A DNA stretch of 29,172 nucleotides from Zarea fungicola (lineage: Eukaryota > Ascomycota > Sordariomycetes > Hypocreales > Cordycipitaceae). Position 1 is the first letter of the stretch. Every line of letters begins with the position of its first letter. The notes below the pieces were generated by a model that was not told where the DNA came from, did not search any database, and saw only the letters and a program-made list of their open reading frames with translations. Location of the stretch: contig FWCC01000486.1 of NCBI GenBank assembly GCA_900169235.1, positions 1 through 29,172 on the forward strand. The letters run 5' to 3'. Made by a program: the position numbers and the translations under genes. Shown one piece after another: positions 1 to 11,219 of the stretch.

Positions 1-1948
1 GGTTTTTTTGTCACCCCCTTTGCACGCGTACTGGGTAAATGTGTCGTGGCTTACACTTCATTAAAGCTCAATTTCAACTTATTCAGTTGAGCCCATGAAA
101 CAATACGAAATTGGCGTTACAAACATATTACACCGGCTGACTCGCCACATTCACATTTCCCATTCTGCATCCACATAATGGGATATACCGTTCTGCTTGG
201 GGATGCAGGCGTGCCAGATTGCGCTGTGGAAGCCATACAAGGTGAGCACCGTCGTTCCCGGCCACCGAAATAAAAATAAATTACGGCCGAGATTCATGGG
301 CAGTCCAGGCTTGGCCCACCTCGTCGTCACGGACAGAACTTTGCGCACCCACGCTTGTCTACTACTCTTTGGTCCATCCGAAGTTTAAGAACGGTGTTGC
401 TTGGGCCAATAGTTCGTGCCCTGCCCACCCGCCATGGCAGCTTTTTCGACAAACGGCCTCGCACGAGTCAAGTCGCAGAACCAGCTCCGCCCTCCAGCGG
501 TCCGCGACAAACAGGAACTCGTACAAGGGCTCTCTTCTTGACCTTTCCCGCCCAGAAGCCTTATTAGGTCTGCCCAAGTCCAAATCGGTTTTCAAGCTGC
601 TAAAGCAGGTGCCAGAGAGTGCTATGGGCAGCGTTCTAGTTCGGCGTATCAAGCGAGAAGAAGACATAGTTGACGGCAGTTGCACTGTTGGCAGTAAATT
701 AACCTGTTGGCTTGTTCGATACGACAGTTTGTAAAGGGATGTGGGCGGCGTATTGCTCAGGATGTCAAATCTTGCTAATCCACGTGGCACGCCGCTATGC
801 CGCCGCCCGCGGCGAGTCGGACCAGCCCACGCAGCGCGCGCCGCCGCCCTTATCAGTTGAAAGTTGAAACACATGTCTGATCTCAAAGGTTAAAGCGGCG
901 GCAACGTGTAGCTTGGGGCTTTGCTTCTTCCCTTCGCAGGCTGGTGTTTCCGTCAGGGGGTGAAGCAGGCAACACGGCCCCTGGGAAACCTTGGCTAGCC
1001 TGTATCTCAACCTATCTATCCAACCGGTCCTGCTGGCAAGCAGAAAGCTCTCGCTGCACTCGGCATTTGTCCAATGCCCTGAATCGTGAGATGTCAAATA
1101 ATTCGGCTGTTCATGTTTAGTAATTTACGGAGCCGCAAGAGTCGCGGTTGACGCTAGGATCGGTCACATTTTCAAAGAAAGTGACAGTCTCGGCTGTTAG
1201 CGTCTGCCCATTTCCTACAGTAAGTGTGCCAATTCCAAGGGTACGTACGTAGGGTTGGTTGGTTGCCCTCAAGGTTGGTCTACGGTCACCCAGAAAGGAA
1301 AATGCTCTGACCTTGCTTATCTTCAACTGCCGAAATATTAGCGTTTCCCAATCTGGAGAGTTCCGAGCTCGACTAATACCTTGAAGCAATCTATTGATTT
1401 CTTGTTGTTTCCTGGTGGCTTCAGCGGACTCATAATAGACCACCACTGACACAGTCAGATTGTGCCGCAGCACTTTCGGGCTGCGCAAATTTCGGTGACC
1501 CTATATCCTGATGACAGGTGCACCTCAGTAAAAAAAATTTTTAAAAAAAAAAGTTGTAATTGTGTAGGCCTCACGAGATCTGGCACTATTCATCTCGACC
1601 TTTTTTTTCGTAAAGCTTGTGAAATTTCTCCCAGGATGTCGCCGGTTAGGAGAAGGCACTCTTTTAGCTAGGGCAGTTGAAGGCCTGACAACTTGTTTGG
1701 CAATTTATTTGGCAACCTTTAATTCATAGGCCAGATGTTAATCAAAATGTGCTGAAATTGAATCTTCATCAGGAATACCAGCCGACATCGTTACAAGCAT
1801 CTGCATAAAGCTACGTTCACTCACAGGATCGTGGCGAAAGGCACTCGATCTCAAATCTATACAACCAATTCCTTTGAGCCAGTGATGTACCCCTTGCATA
1901 AACGGTGGAAGTCTGCCATGATCTTGACATGGCTTAGATTTTATATCT
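1..1948. other. No supported gene
   Basis: This stretch lies downstream of the 3' end of the TMEM16 gene. It holds several overlapping open frames on both strands (about 360-890) but none gives a protein I recognise. A short frame from an ATG at 433 in a good start context (CCGCCATGG) runs 36 codons and stops. The 780-850 part is very GC-rich and the 1525-1555 part is an A/T homopolymer run. I see no tRNA, rRNA or transposon ends here. Confidence 0.5.
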
Positions 1949-4323
1949 CTAGGCAGTTTTCTGCTTTTTTATACCACGAATCTGCTCCCACTCCCTGGCC
2001 ATAGCCATGAGGTTTATACCCGCGTCCGTGCTTGCCCCATCTTCCACTTGCCTTGTCCAAAATTTCTCATTCCCGGTTACCAGGACCGACTTGCGGCGCT
2101 CCCTCTCCGCCACGCTCAGGTTCAGGCCCTGGCGCTTGTTGGCCTCGATCTTCTCCATGTACGCCAACCGGCGAGCGTACCGCTCCTGGCGCTCCCGGCG
2201 AATCTGCTCGGAGCCGTACTTGTCAAACACCCAACGCGTGACGGCTCGCAGCAGGAGCAAGATGTGCTCGCTGATGAAGATGGTAACGGGCAGAGTAACC
2301 CAGTTTTTGTTGATGCCGTCGGCGCTAAAGATGTGCACAATGGCACCAGTCGAAATGCTGCCGATCCAGGTGAGAATCTCCAGCGACAGGATCCAGGGGC
2401 CGACACCGTCGGCGCGGACAGGATTAGGCCGCTGGTGCTCGATGCAAATCTTGGCAAAGTCGGAACGCAGCTCGATCCAGTTGTTTATTAGAAAGCCGAG
2501 CGGAATCAGCGGCCAGACGGGCGAGAAGAGCGCTAGATAACCAAACTGAAGCACAAGCTCTGCCATGTCGTCTTGTACATTGTACGTGTCCAGCGAGGCC
2601 TGGTTGCGGCAACGACGTAAGAAGTCCGCCTCCTCTTTGTCATCCTCCACCATGGTAAGAAGCATCGCGTGTTTGGGGTACACCCTCCTGTACGCTCGGT
2701 ACCATTCCGTGGCCTTGTGCTTCAAGTATGGTAAAATATTTTCTTCAAAGAAACTCGAGAGCTGGCCCGTCAATGTGAGAGCAATCACTTCATTGCGGAG
2801 TTTATCAGCATCAGCTTTGAAAGAGTGTGTAGCAAATGTGCTCTCGAGGCCAGGTATGACAGCAAGTACTGCTCTCTTGAGATGAGGGATAACCTCTTCT
2901 CCAAAAGGAATGTAAACAAAGGCGGTTAAGAGAATGGGGAGATAGTTGGTGATAATGCTGAGAACAAATATTTTCTGCGTCAAGGAAACCTCGTGGGCGT
3001 CCGCTGTTCTGTGATTTTCGAATTCAGTGAGCTTCCCGGCCACACCTTCTAGTGATGAATTGATATAAGGAATCGCGACGGCGAGAATGATGGTTGGTAA
3101 GTATTCCTGTTGCGGGGTTAAATGATGGTCCCATGATCCTGCAAGGCTGACGTCTTCTCACAAGGTAAAATTGATATGGACCAGTGTAGGTCTCAGAAAT
3201 GAGGACCTCAACGGCAAGGACAGCACAAATTATGGCACCCAGCGCAAAGGCAGCAAGCCCAATAAAAGGAACCTGCAAAAGCTGTCTCGTTATTTGCTTC
3301 CACTTTGGGAAGTAGTGAATCTCCTGTCCATTGGAGTCAATTAGGATTTTGTCGTATTTAAACTCCGGCCTGTTGACCTTGGTTTTGTAAATGCCGCGCA
3401 CATTCCAGCGGATGCTCAAGTCAACCTCCTGCAGCTTCCAGTACTCGAGGAAAACAGTACACCACACACTCGTCAGGGCGGCGTATGCCAGTGAGTACTT
3501 AGGCAACCACATCCACGCAATGACGCCTGTCACGGCGGGGAAGGTGAGAAACGTGAGATAGTTTTGGATAAAGGCAAAGTAAAAAGCGACTTTGGAGCCA
3601 AAAAGATCGCGGATGCTATCAAAATCGGCCGTGCTGAGCCAGAGACGGCCACTCATGTGGCGGAGCAACTTCCGGTTGACCGCCTCGTTGTGAATGGGGA
3701 AGCATGCCGTGATGTTTTCCCACTTGCCCACGCCAGGGTTAATGCCGGCGCCACCCTTATCCTTAGGCCATTGGACGAGGTGGTACATGGAAAGGAGCTC
3801 CTCTGCCTCGAACCAGCCGGTGACGACCGAGTCCTTGTCGCCGCCTGGGTGAACCTGGGTAACAGAATAGAGCCAGTCCTTAACTCTATATAATCATGTT
3901 AGATTCCGATATAACGAATTCGCTGTCGTTCTTTTCTATGTCGTTTCGTCAACTACCTTTCTTTATAGACAGAATTGCCAAGTAGCTGTCGCGGAGCCTT
4001 GACGAAGACCAAGATCGATCGTTCGTAGCCGGGTCGAACTTCGGTATGGAGGCCAGCCTCCTCGAGATCGACGAGCAAGGTTCTGAACTCCTCGGCCGCA
4101 ACATCGTAGTCTAATTCGAGAAGTAAAAAAATACACAAAAGTGCGATTACTATCATGCCTTTTTTGCGCAACGGTAGTGCTATTGAGTGCGTGGTTTCTT
4201 ACCAACTATGGAAAAGTCGTAGACTATGACGTACTTGTCATTGCAACGCAGCGGCACCTCAAGCTTTAGTGGCACGGCTGCATCTGCAGCGTCCACCTTG
4301 AGAAAGGGAATCGTTGATGCCAT
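1949..4323 (-). CDS. Fungal TMEM16/anoctamin family protein (Ist2-like)
   Basis: Four exons on the minus strand: 4323-4203, 4110-3957, 3885-3162 and 3106-1949. Introns are 92, 71 and 55 bp, with GT..AG ends and CTAAC or TTAAC branch points. The joined frame is 718 residues, close to the roughly 735 of characterised fungal TMEM16 scramblases. A cytosolic alpha/beta domain fills about residues 1-200 (V-Y-D-F, then H-T-E-V-R and L-V-F-V-K strands). About ten hydrophobic segments follow, from F-G-S-K-V-A-F-Y-F-A-F near residue 200 onward, and the tail is charged and basic. The helix-7 signature N-N-W-I-E-L-R-S-D (541-549) and E454 in helix 6 match positions that bind calcium in the family. Known members are calcium-activated lipid scramblases/channels or ER-plasma membrane tethers (yeast Ist2). 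Which activity applies here cannot be read from the sequence. The ATG at 4323 is the first in frame and opens M-A-S-T-I-P-F. Confidence 0.9.
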
Positions 4324-5708
4324 TGCGTATTATCCCCCGGAGCTACAAACAGTTCTCGCAAGCGTGGATGTAGAGCTGACACAAAAAAAAAAAAAAAAAA
4401 AGATAGCGACTTAGCCGTTCCGTATTTCGTCTCTCCCCTTTGACAGGAAACCCCCCGCAGCAGCGTACCTAGGGCGACCCAGGTAGTGGCTTTACAGATA
4501 CGGTTAATGACTGCGACAAGCCAAAGCAAAAACAGAGAGAAATCCCAGGAAACAAGGGCCGTGGCAGAACTGGCGTGTGGTTGGCCGTACGCCCCGTGCT
4601 TCCGAAAGCCGCGCCAGCCGGGTGGGTTGTAATACGAGACTTTTTGCTTTTATTACCAGGATAAAATCCCAAGCTCAAGGCAGCTGTTCTTGAAGGGGTT
4701 ACTGGCTCTTGCTCCAATTGGCTGGCCCAGGATGTTGAGCTGGTTATTATCGAGAATCGTTGGTACTGCGACAAGAATAATGGCGGCAGATGAGGCGTCT
4801 TCCTTCCTCGTTCGCTTTTGTTTTTTTTTTTCACAATTGACAACGAGACACTGCAGTGCCAATGCTCTTGGCCCTTGGTGACTGAACTGATTCGCTACTC
4901 AGAGACGTGAGGCAACATCCATCGCTGGGGCCAACTCCACCAGCTCACCAGCTGTGATTGGTCACTTGATTATCTCTCGGCCTTGGTGCTGGCATTGACT
5001 GCTTTTGGATTCGGTTAGATGGACAGGATAAATTGATACAAAAAGAATAACGATTGCCCTGGCGCTAAAAACACCAACCCCAGACCCCAGAACAGGGTAG
5101 AAATTGCAATGAAATACAGTTGCTGTGCTGGCAAAAGGCTGCTGTGGCTTTGCTCCTCCGACAGTGAACGACTCACTGATGCCGAGCTTACTTGACCAAC
5201 AATGTGCGTAAGCAAACTAGACAGCACAACTGTTGGAGCTATGTAGAACTCTCAACCTACCAACATACTCGACTATGTTAAACTCGTGATTTACTAACTA
5301 TTTCCCTGTCTAGTGTTCAAAGCCCTTCACGCCACATACATGCGTACTTTCCGTAACCAGTTTTTCGGCAAGGCCCGCCTCGGATCTGGCCACCAACTAG
5401 TTACCTCGTGAGCGCTAAATACAGGATTACAGGTTAACTAATAAATAGCCCCTGGTATCCCCAGGGTTGTTAGTTGTTCAAGTAATCTTGATTGATACCC
5501 ATGGTGCTCTCCTGTGGCGTGGTACAGCATGTCATGGTCTTGGCCAGGTAGCTCATGCAGGTTTGGGTGCCAAAAAAAAAAAAAAAAAAGTTCTATTGTC
5601 TGGCCTACGGTCTAGCTTCCACAAGTATATATTAACAAAAATCAGGGGGGCTACAGGTGCATTCCTTTTCATCATATCAACAGCTTTCGCTTTGCAATTC
5701 ATTCTTTT
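4324..5708. other. Spacer upstream of the TMEM16 gene and downstream of mcsA
   Basis: No gene seen. This should contain the TMEM16 promoter and the mcsA 3' region. It has two A homopolymers, 19 A at 4383-4401 and 18 A at 5572-5589, and a shorter T run near 4820. Open frames here are short, on both strands, and lack protein-family features. Confidence 0.5.
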
Positions 5709-7269
5709 TTATTTGCCCTCAATTTGCTTGAGGAGGCCAGCAAGGTTGATGCTCTTGGGGCGCTCGATGGGGAGACCTAGAGCTCGGTCCCAGACAAGCT
5801 GGGCGAGAGGGCCCAGACCACGCGAGACACCGAAGGTGGCCGTGTAGTATAGGGTTTCGTGAAAGCCGTAGTGGTGGAAGAGGACACCGGAGCTGCTATC
5901 GACGTTGGGATATGGGTTCTTGGTCTTGCCATGCTTCTTGAGGACCTCGGGGGCGATGCGGCTATTCTTCTCAACCAGCTGGAAGACGGGATCGTTAGCG
6001 ATCTGTGGACGGCTGGCGGCGTAGTCCATCAGGGCCTCGAAACGGGGGTCGGGCTTGCGTAGGACGGCATGGCCGTAGCCAGGGACAACACGGCCTGAGT
6101 TGAGGGTGGACCAGAGGTAGTCCTCGACGTCCTTTTCGGTGTAGGTAGATGGAATGTTCTCCTTCATCTGTAGGATCCAGCGCAGGACTTCCTGAGCGGC
6201 GAGACTATGACAGCGGTTGTTAGTTATTGGCACGGCTCTAGTAGTCGCATAACAACTGAATCTTACCCGTGAAGAGGACCGGCCAGACCTTGGAGGCCAG
6301 CACTGTAGGAGAGGAAAGGGTCACTGAGGGCGCTGCCGACCAGGTGGGTGGTGTGAGCAGAGACGTTGCCACCTTCATGGTCACCGTGGAGGGCGAGGTA
6401 GAGTCGGAGAAGGTCCTGGAAGTTCTCGTTTTCTTTACCACCTTTACCGAGCATGGCGGCGTAGTTGTAGGACCAATCCTGGTTGAGGTCAATCTCAGCC
6501 GGGAGAGCACCACCGCCCTGGTAGGCGTTTTGATAGATCTTTGCGGCAATGGTGGGGAGCTTGGCGAGCAGCGAGATGCTGTCGTCAAAGGTGGGCTCCC
6601 AGTAGTCGGCCTTGTTGAGGCCCTTCTCGTAGGCCTTGGCGAACTTGGACTCGTAGTTGAGGGCCGAGACGGCCATGGCGAACTGCGTCATGGGGTGCAG
6701 GTCGCGAGGGAAGTCGTCGAGCATCTTGGAAACGAACTGGGGGATAGCGGCCTGCTCGGCAAGCTCGCGGGAGAAGGCGCGGATCTGGTTAACGGAGGGG
6801 ACCTTGCCAGTGAGGAGCAGCCAGAACATGGCCTCGGGGAGCATCTCGGTGCCCGAGGTGCCTTTGGGGAGCTCGCGCTGGCAGTCCTTGATGGTACGGC
6901 CGTGGAAGCGGATGCCTTCGTTGGCGTCCAGAACGGAGCCTTCCCAGAGCATGGCCTTGAGGCCGCGCATGCCGCCAAGGGTGTTTTCGATCTTGACTTC
7001 GCCAATTACCTTGTCGCCATGGGCGCGGACCTTTTTGAGTAGCTCACGCTTTTCGGGTATGACCTCCTTGAGTGTAGCCTTGAGATCGGGCTCGGCGGTG
7101 GCATAGGTGCGGACGCCGCCAACGGCAGCGCGGGCAAAGGGCTTATTGTTGGATTTCGGGTTAGCGATTGCTATCAGTGTCAAAGGAGAGGGGGAGGGAT
7201 ACTGCGGGGGTTCACACATACCTTGAGGGAGCCAATGGCTCGGGTGGAGGTTCTCAGGTTAAGGGCCAT
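5709..7269 (-). CDS. mcsA: 2-methylcitrate synthase, mitochondrial (citrate synthase family)
   Basis: Three exons: 7269-7222, 7141-6267 and 6204-5709. The introns are 80 and 62 bp. The first ends after a CTAAC branch site. The product is 472 residues. The first exon gives an Arg/Ser/Thr-rich start (M-A-L-N-L-R-T-S-T-R), and an R-T-Y-A-T-A motif follows near residue 27, as in a cleavable mitochondrial presequence. Catalytic residues are present: His307 in G-P-L-H-G-L, His353 in P-G-Y-G-H-A-V-L-R (the citrate synthase signature ending D-P-R) and Asp410 in N-V-D-S-S-S-G-V. The enzyme condenses an acyl-CoA with oxaloacetate. Fungal McsA prefers or accepts propionyl-CoA and feeds the methylcitrate cycle that detoxifies propionate. 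I favour McsA over the TCA enzyme CitA because the stretch after the presequence (A-E-P-D-L-K), the E-G-I-R-F-H-G-R-T-I-K-D-C-Q motif and the E-R-P-K-S-I-N-L ending fit the McsA branch. This is from memory of the families. Confidence 0.9.
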
Positions 7270-9054
7270 GATGTGCAGTATCTTCTTTGAGATGGAGCGA
7301 TGTCAGCTATCTCGATCTATGAAGTGCAGAGGACAAAAGAAACGTGGGGTTAGCTGGTGAGTGAGCCACTGGCTCGGCACTGCTCTCCACTACCAAAGAC
7401 AAGTTGGAAGGGATGCAGGGTCTAATGTGTGACAGAAGAGGCAGACGAAAACTCACAAAAACGGAATTGTGCCAAAGAAAAACAAGTCTTTGCGAAGCAG
7501 AAGAGGGAGGAAGGATGTGCTCGGCTCAAAATGCGAGACTTTTTTTTTCTGGCGGCATGCCAGTGAACGCCATCAGCCCGGGTTACATGCGTCGGCTCGG
7601 CGACACGGATTTTTGTTGGCAGATTTAGCCAGAAACAGCCGAGGGAAGCCGGTTGAGCGGCGTCCGCAATTGGCCAATGCCGTCACTCGCAGTGATCGAT
7701 GAGCCCTGAGCAAAAGGAGGAATTTATCGTCCAAAAAGCGCCTGTAACGGGTAAATTCAATGAGGGACATCTTTGGAAAAGTGTGGACACTCTTCTTCTT
7801 CGATGCCAATGATTTTGTTTGACACTGTTGACACTGTTGACTCTGGGTAGATTGCACATGTTGCATTACTGTACAGATTTCAGGCAAGGAATCTCAAGCG
7901 GCACCTATTGTACAACCGACGCCGGTTGATTGATTTGTAGCCGATTGGTCTCAGCAACCACAATCTCACCCAGGATACTACGGCCCAGCCAGAGGCAGCA
8001 AGTCATGTGCAATTACTTGTACCGAATAATCACGATTTGTTCCGTCGGAGATGGCAGCAATCTGGATAGCAATAAGGGCGTGGGCGGGACCTTTGAGCAA
8101 CCGGGCGAGATTGGTTAGTCAGCGTTTAGAACAACAATTGGTATTATAAAAGCTACCCTGTGCCTGCATTCGATGTAACGAGTGTGGTTCTCGCACTACA
8201 GACGACAAAGGGAAATTCCTCGGTAGATCCTACAAGGTATATGTACGCATTGCTGACTTCTACTGTTCGATGATCAACAAGCGCACCTAGCACCCCGGAG
8301 GCTACATGAGCCTGGCGTGCTCTGTGCAGTATCCAGCCGGTGTAGCCCACGCTCCTTGTCAATCTCATAACTACACTTTTCTTTTGTTCTAGGCGATATA
8401 CGCCACTGATAGAAGGTTCCCGCTGGTCGCCGTAGAAAGACCAGGGGACAAGAGTTGTTGGCACGATGCGAGTACAGCGACTGCCGCGGCGTGTACATCA
8501 TGCCAGCATCATCGTGATGCCGCTGACGGGTATCGATTTTGATACGACGGTGCCGTTGGCCGCGACACTGCTACAGCTGGAGGAGGATGCAGGGTAATTA
8601 TACCAGTGTGAGAGCATGGCCCCGACTTGTCAGGCTCTGCGGGGTCTACTCAGTGGGTACGAACTGCATGTTTATCCGTAGAAGGCTCGATAGCACGTCT
8701 AAAAGCGTACAATAGGGCGCAAACAGACGTAAATAGTCAAATCAAAACCAAATTAAATCAAATTCACGTACTGCAGTTATAAGTAATTGTGCTCCCTGAG
8801 TTAACGCTCGCTACAGTGCTAATACCTACACTCTAGCTACTTGGCGTGGTGGAAGATAGAATCGTTACCAAGGAAATAAGTCACGCCCTGAGTAAATCTC
8901 AATTTCGCCAAGGCGTGGACAAGATTGCACCCGCTGAATGGTAATATGTGACGATGCAGGAGAGAGTAAAATAGTAACAGATAATGTCCTGCTCTGTTGC
9001 CAAGAAACCATTAAACTGCCTCAAAGGATCCGTGAACGGGTATCGAATATGTAC
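7270..9054. other. Intergenic, mcsA upstream region
   Basis: This is the proximal half of a 3.95 kb spacer between two divergently transcribed genes. It contains the mcsA 5' UTR and promoter and a short imperfect repeat of GACACTGTT near 7818-7840. The frames at 8153-8464 and 8466-8600 are open but unrecognised. No RNA gene or transposon end was found. Confidence 0.45.
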
Positions 9055-9110
9055 AACGCTGAGAAGGGAACGCTGAGAAGGGAACGCTGAGAAGGGAACG
9101 CTGAGAAGGG
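9055..9110. repeat. 14-bp tandem repeat, four perfect copies
   Basis: The unit AACGCTGAGAAGGG occurs four times head to tail with no mismatch (9055-9068, 9069-9082, 9083-9096, 9097-9110). Because 14 is not a multiple of three, the array is unlikely to be coding. It is a minisatellite in the mcsA to glutamine-synthetase-like spacer. Confidence 0.95.
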
Positions 9111-10904
9111 GAGTGCAACGGAATTCCATCGTTGCGGAATGTACGGACAGAAGCGCCATCATTTTTGAATCAAGAAGGGTAAAACAGCGCGGCCATGGGT
9201 AAATGGAGAAGATGGCGAAATTCACTCTGTCGAGTTCATCTAGGCTGATACAAAATCCGATTCCCATTTATAATAAACTATCAGATATCTGATACCCCCG
9301 CATGACGTAAATTCTGGCGTGCATGAAATCGGCAGCGCAGTCCGAAAACGGCTCCTCAGTCGTGTTTGCACCGGTCGGTGCGCGCCGTAGTTAGCCAGAA
9401 AGCGCGGCTTTGCACCAACGAGATAGCTTGACCCAGCGTTTTTATCAAGGGCACAGTCAGGTCTAGGTACCTTATTAGTAGGTACCCAGTACCTGTGGCG
9501 TGGAGAACTGAAAGTAGTCGCAAATGTCGTTGTTTTCATCATCATCCCAAGAAAACATAATAGACGATGGTTCGAGCCAGTTCTCAATATCCCGTAACCA
9601 GTGCCTCTATTTTCTTTTTAAAAATAATCCTCCGCCTTGGTCGTTGGAAAATAGTTTCTAAACTGTATCGATGTCAGTCCAAGGTGGTACCATGGACATG
9701 GCTTGCCAACGCGCCACGTACATCTGGTCAGTTCCCCAGACTTGGCTCTGTTAACACATCTTGATAGGAAGGGAATTTAGGAGAACTAAGAGATATATTA
9801 AACAGCGGCTGCCTGATAAGTAACTTTGCAAATACCGGGATAATGCACTGGCCAACTTGATGACATGGTAATTATACAACGGTAAAGTTTGGGGGAAAAT
9901 GCAGCGCGGCAAACGTATTGGACTTGCTTGTCTTGCAGCCACCATAAACCTGGCCTGACAATTCCTTATCAGTGGAATTATGTATTACGCTGCACCACAA
10001 CTGCGCGCGCGGTCCCGCGAGGCAAGGCACCAGCAGCGACTTGGTGTCACACGACGTGACCCCTCATACCTACTAAGGTACTTAGTTTATTTGTTAAGAC
10101 TCTGCCTCGCAGGACTACTAATCGTCTTTTCCACGGGTTCCCTGCGTCTTGTGGGTAATGAAGGGCCTAGGACATACTGTCATGTTATATGCAAAAACTA
10201 CAAAAAAAATTACAAATTAAAATAACTTGAACGGTATCGCGGTTGCCATGAAGCCAGGGCCTCCCGGCTAGGGTGCGCGCAGCGGGTGAGCTTCTCCACG
10301 TCTTCGCTGTGGGGTTGGAGAATAGTGGAAACGCCATTCTCCTCCAATGGAGGCTCCGCGCAGCGGACCGCCAGTGTGGCAGTACGTCCCTGCATCTTGC
10401 AGGTACCAAGGTCTCTACGACACCTGCCAGTAACTAAGTAGGCAGGTACTCCCTACTTGGCCTAGGTATCTACAATGCCAATGCTGGTTTCGGGAGCTGT
10501 CCCGTCACTGCACTCAATCGCTCCATGGTGGAATGTCGCAGTGACTGCGGCGTCTTAAGCATTTTGGCATTCTATTCTGGTGGTGGTGCTCCTCCTCCCT
10601 CTTTGCCCCGTCGGTCCCGGATCCGCGCGCATCGAACCAGGTACCTAGGTCGGTACCTACCTGAAGGTATACAGAGTAGAGATTACTGTATCAATAAATG
10701 TCGTTGATTGTTATCAAATCGCCCAAGCTGTAAGCCTTTTGGTAATAGCGTTGTTTAGCTTCCCCAGATAGAGGCTTACAGTGACCACCCATCACCGCGC
10801 GTCGATGCGCGCTGTTGCCGCCGAGCTGAGTCGCTCTCTTATTTGTTGCTTTCGGCACTAATAATAAGTAGCTTGGGGACCACCTCTATCTGGGTACAAT
10901 AGGT
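9111..10904. other. Intergenic with AGGTACC/CCTAGGTA motifs
   Basis: No supported gene. Short palindromic words of the AGGTACC and CCTAGGTA type cluster at 9463-9494, 10400-10470 and 10638-10672. Similar words recur at about 21785 and as a GGTA ladder near 23788, so they look like a dispersed genome-wide feature rather than the site of one regulator. Confidence 0.4.
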
Positions 10905-11219
10905 GCCAAAAAGTGACCTTTTGCGTCTGTCTGGCTTGCTCCCCGCCTTTGTCTCAACTTTACCCAAAAATCCAAAAAGCTCGGCTTACTTGTCCGACCT
11001 CGCCAGTTTCCTTCTCGAGACTACTTCTGTTTTCCCACATACATTTTGCCAGGCTCACTCCTCGCCGTTTTATTTTTATTTTTTATTGAACATTCTTTAC
11101 CCTAATATTCTAAATTTTGTCTATTTTGCGACGACGCAAGTCATCTAATCGAGCTCAACGCATTGCTCCGATCCAGCTGTACTCCACGTACCGCTCTGCC
11201 CACCCGACTCGCTGCCATC
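10905..11219 (+). promoter_or_regulatory. Probable promoter and 5' UTR of the glutamine-synthetase-like gene
   Basis: A pyrimidine-rich stretch (T/C runs from about 10915 to 11115) lies directly before the start codon at 11220, with no competing open frame. Pyrimidine tracts of this kind are common around transcription starts of well-expressed filamentous fungal genes. The transcription start itself cannot be placed. Confidence 0.35.

Noticed and set aside
362..886. 174-codon minus-strand frame
   Set aside because: The overlapping plus strand is equally open, there is no recognised domain, and high GC explains the lack of stops.
2007..2540. 177-codon plus-strand frame
   Set aside because: Antisense to the last exon of the TMEM16 gene, with no recognisable domain.
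4383..5589. Two A homopolymers of 18-19 bases as retrogene or LINE tails
   Set aside because: No target duplication or coding remnant precedes either tract; simple homopolymer slippage is enough.
6269..7042. 257-codon open frame on the plus strand
   Set aside because: It is antisense to the mcsA catalytic exon and has the Gly/Val/Glu/Leu-rich composition typical of the complement of a codon-biased gene; no start context or domain.
8466..8600. Short frame reading L-T-G-I-D-F-D-T-T-V-P-L-A-A-T-L-L-Q-L-E-E-D
   Set aside because: Looks protein-like but is only 44 codons, has no extension in flanking frames that I could join, and matches no family I can name.
9567..9605. GGTTCGAGCC resembling a tRNA T-arm
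   Set aside because: No acceptor stem or anticodon arm could be paired around it.
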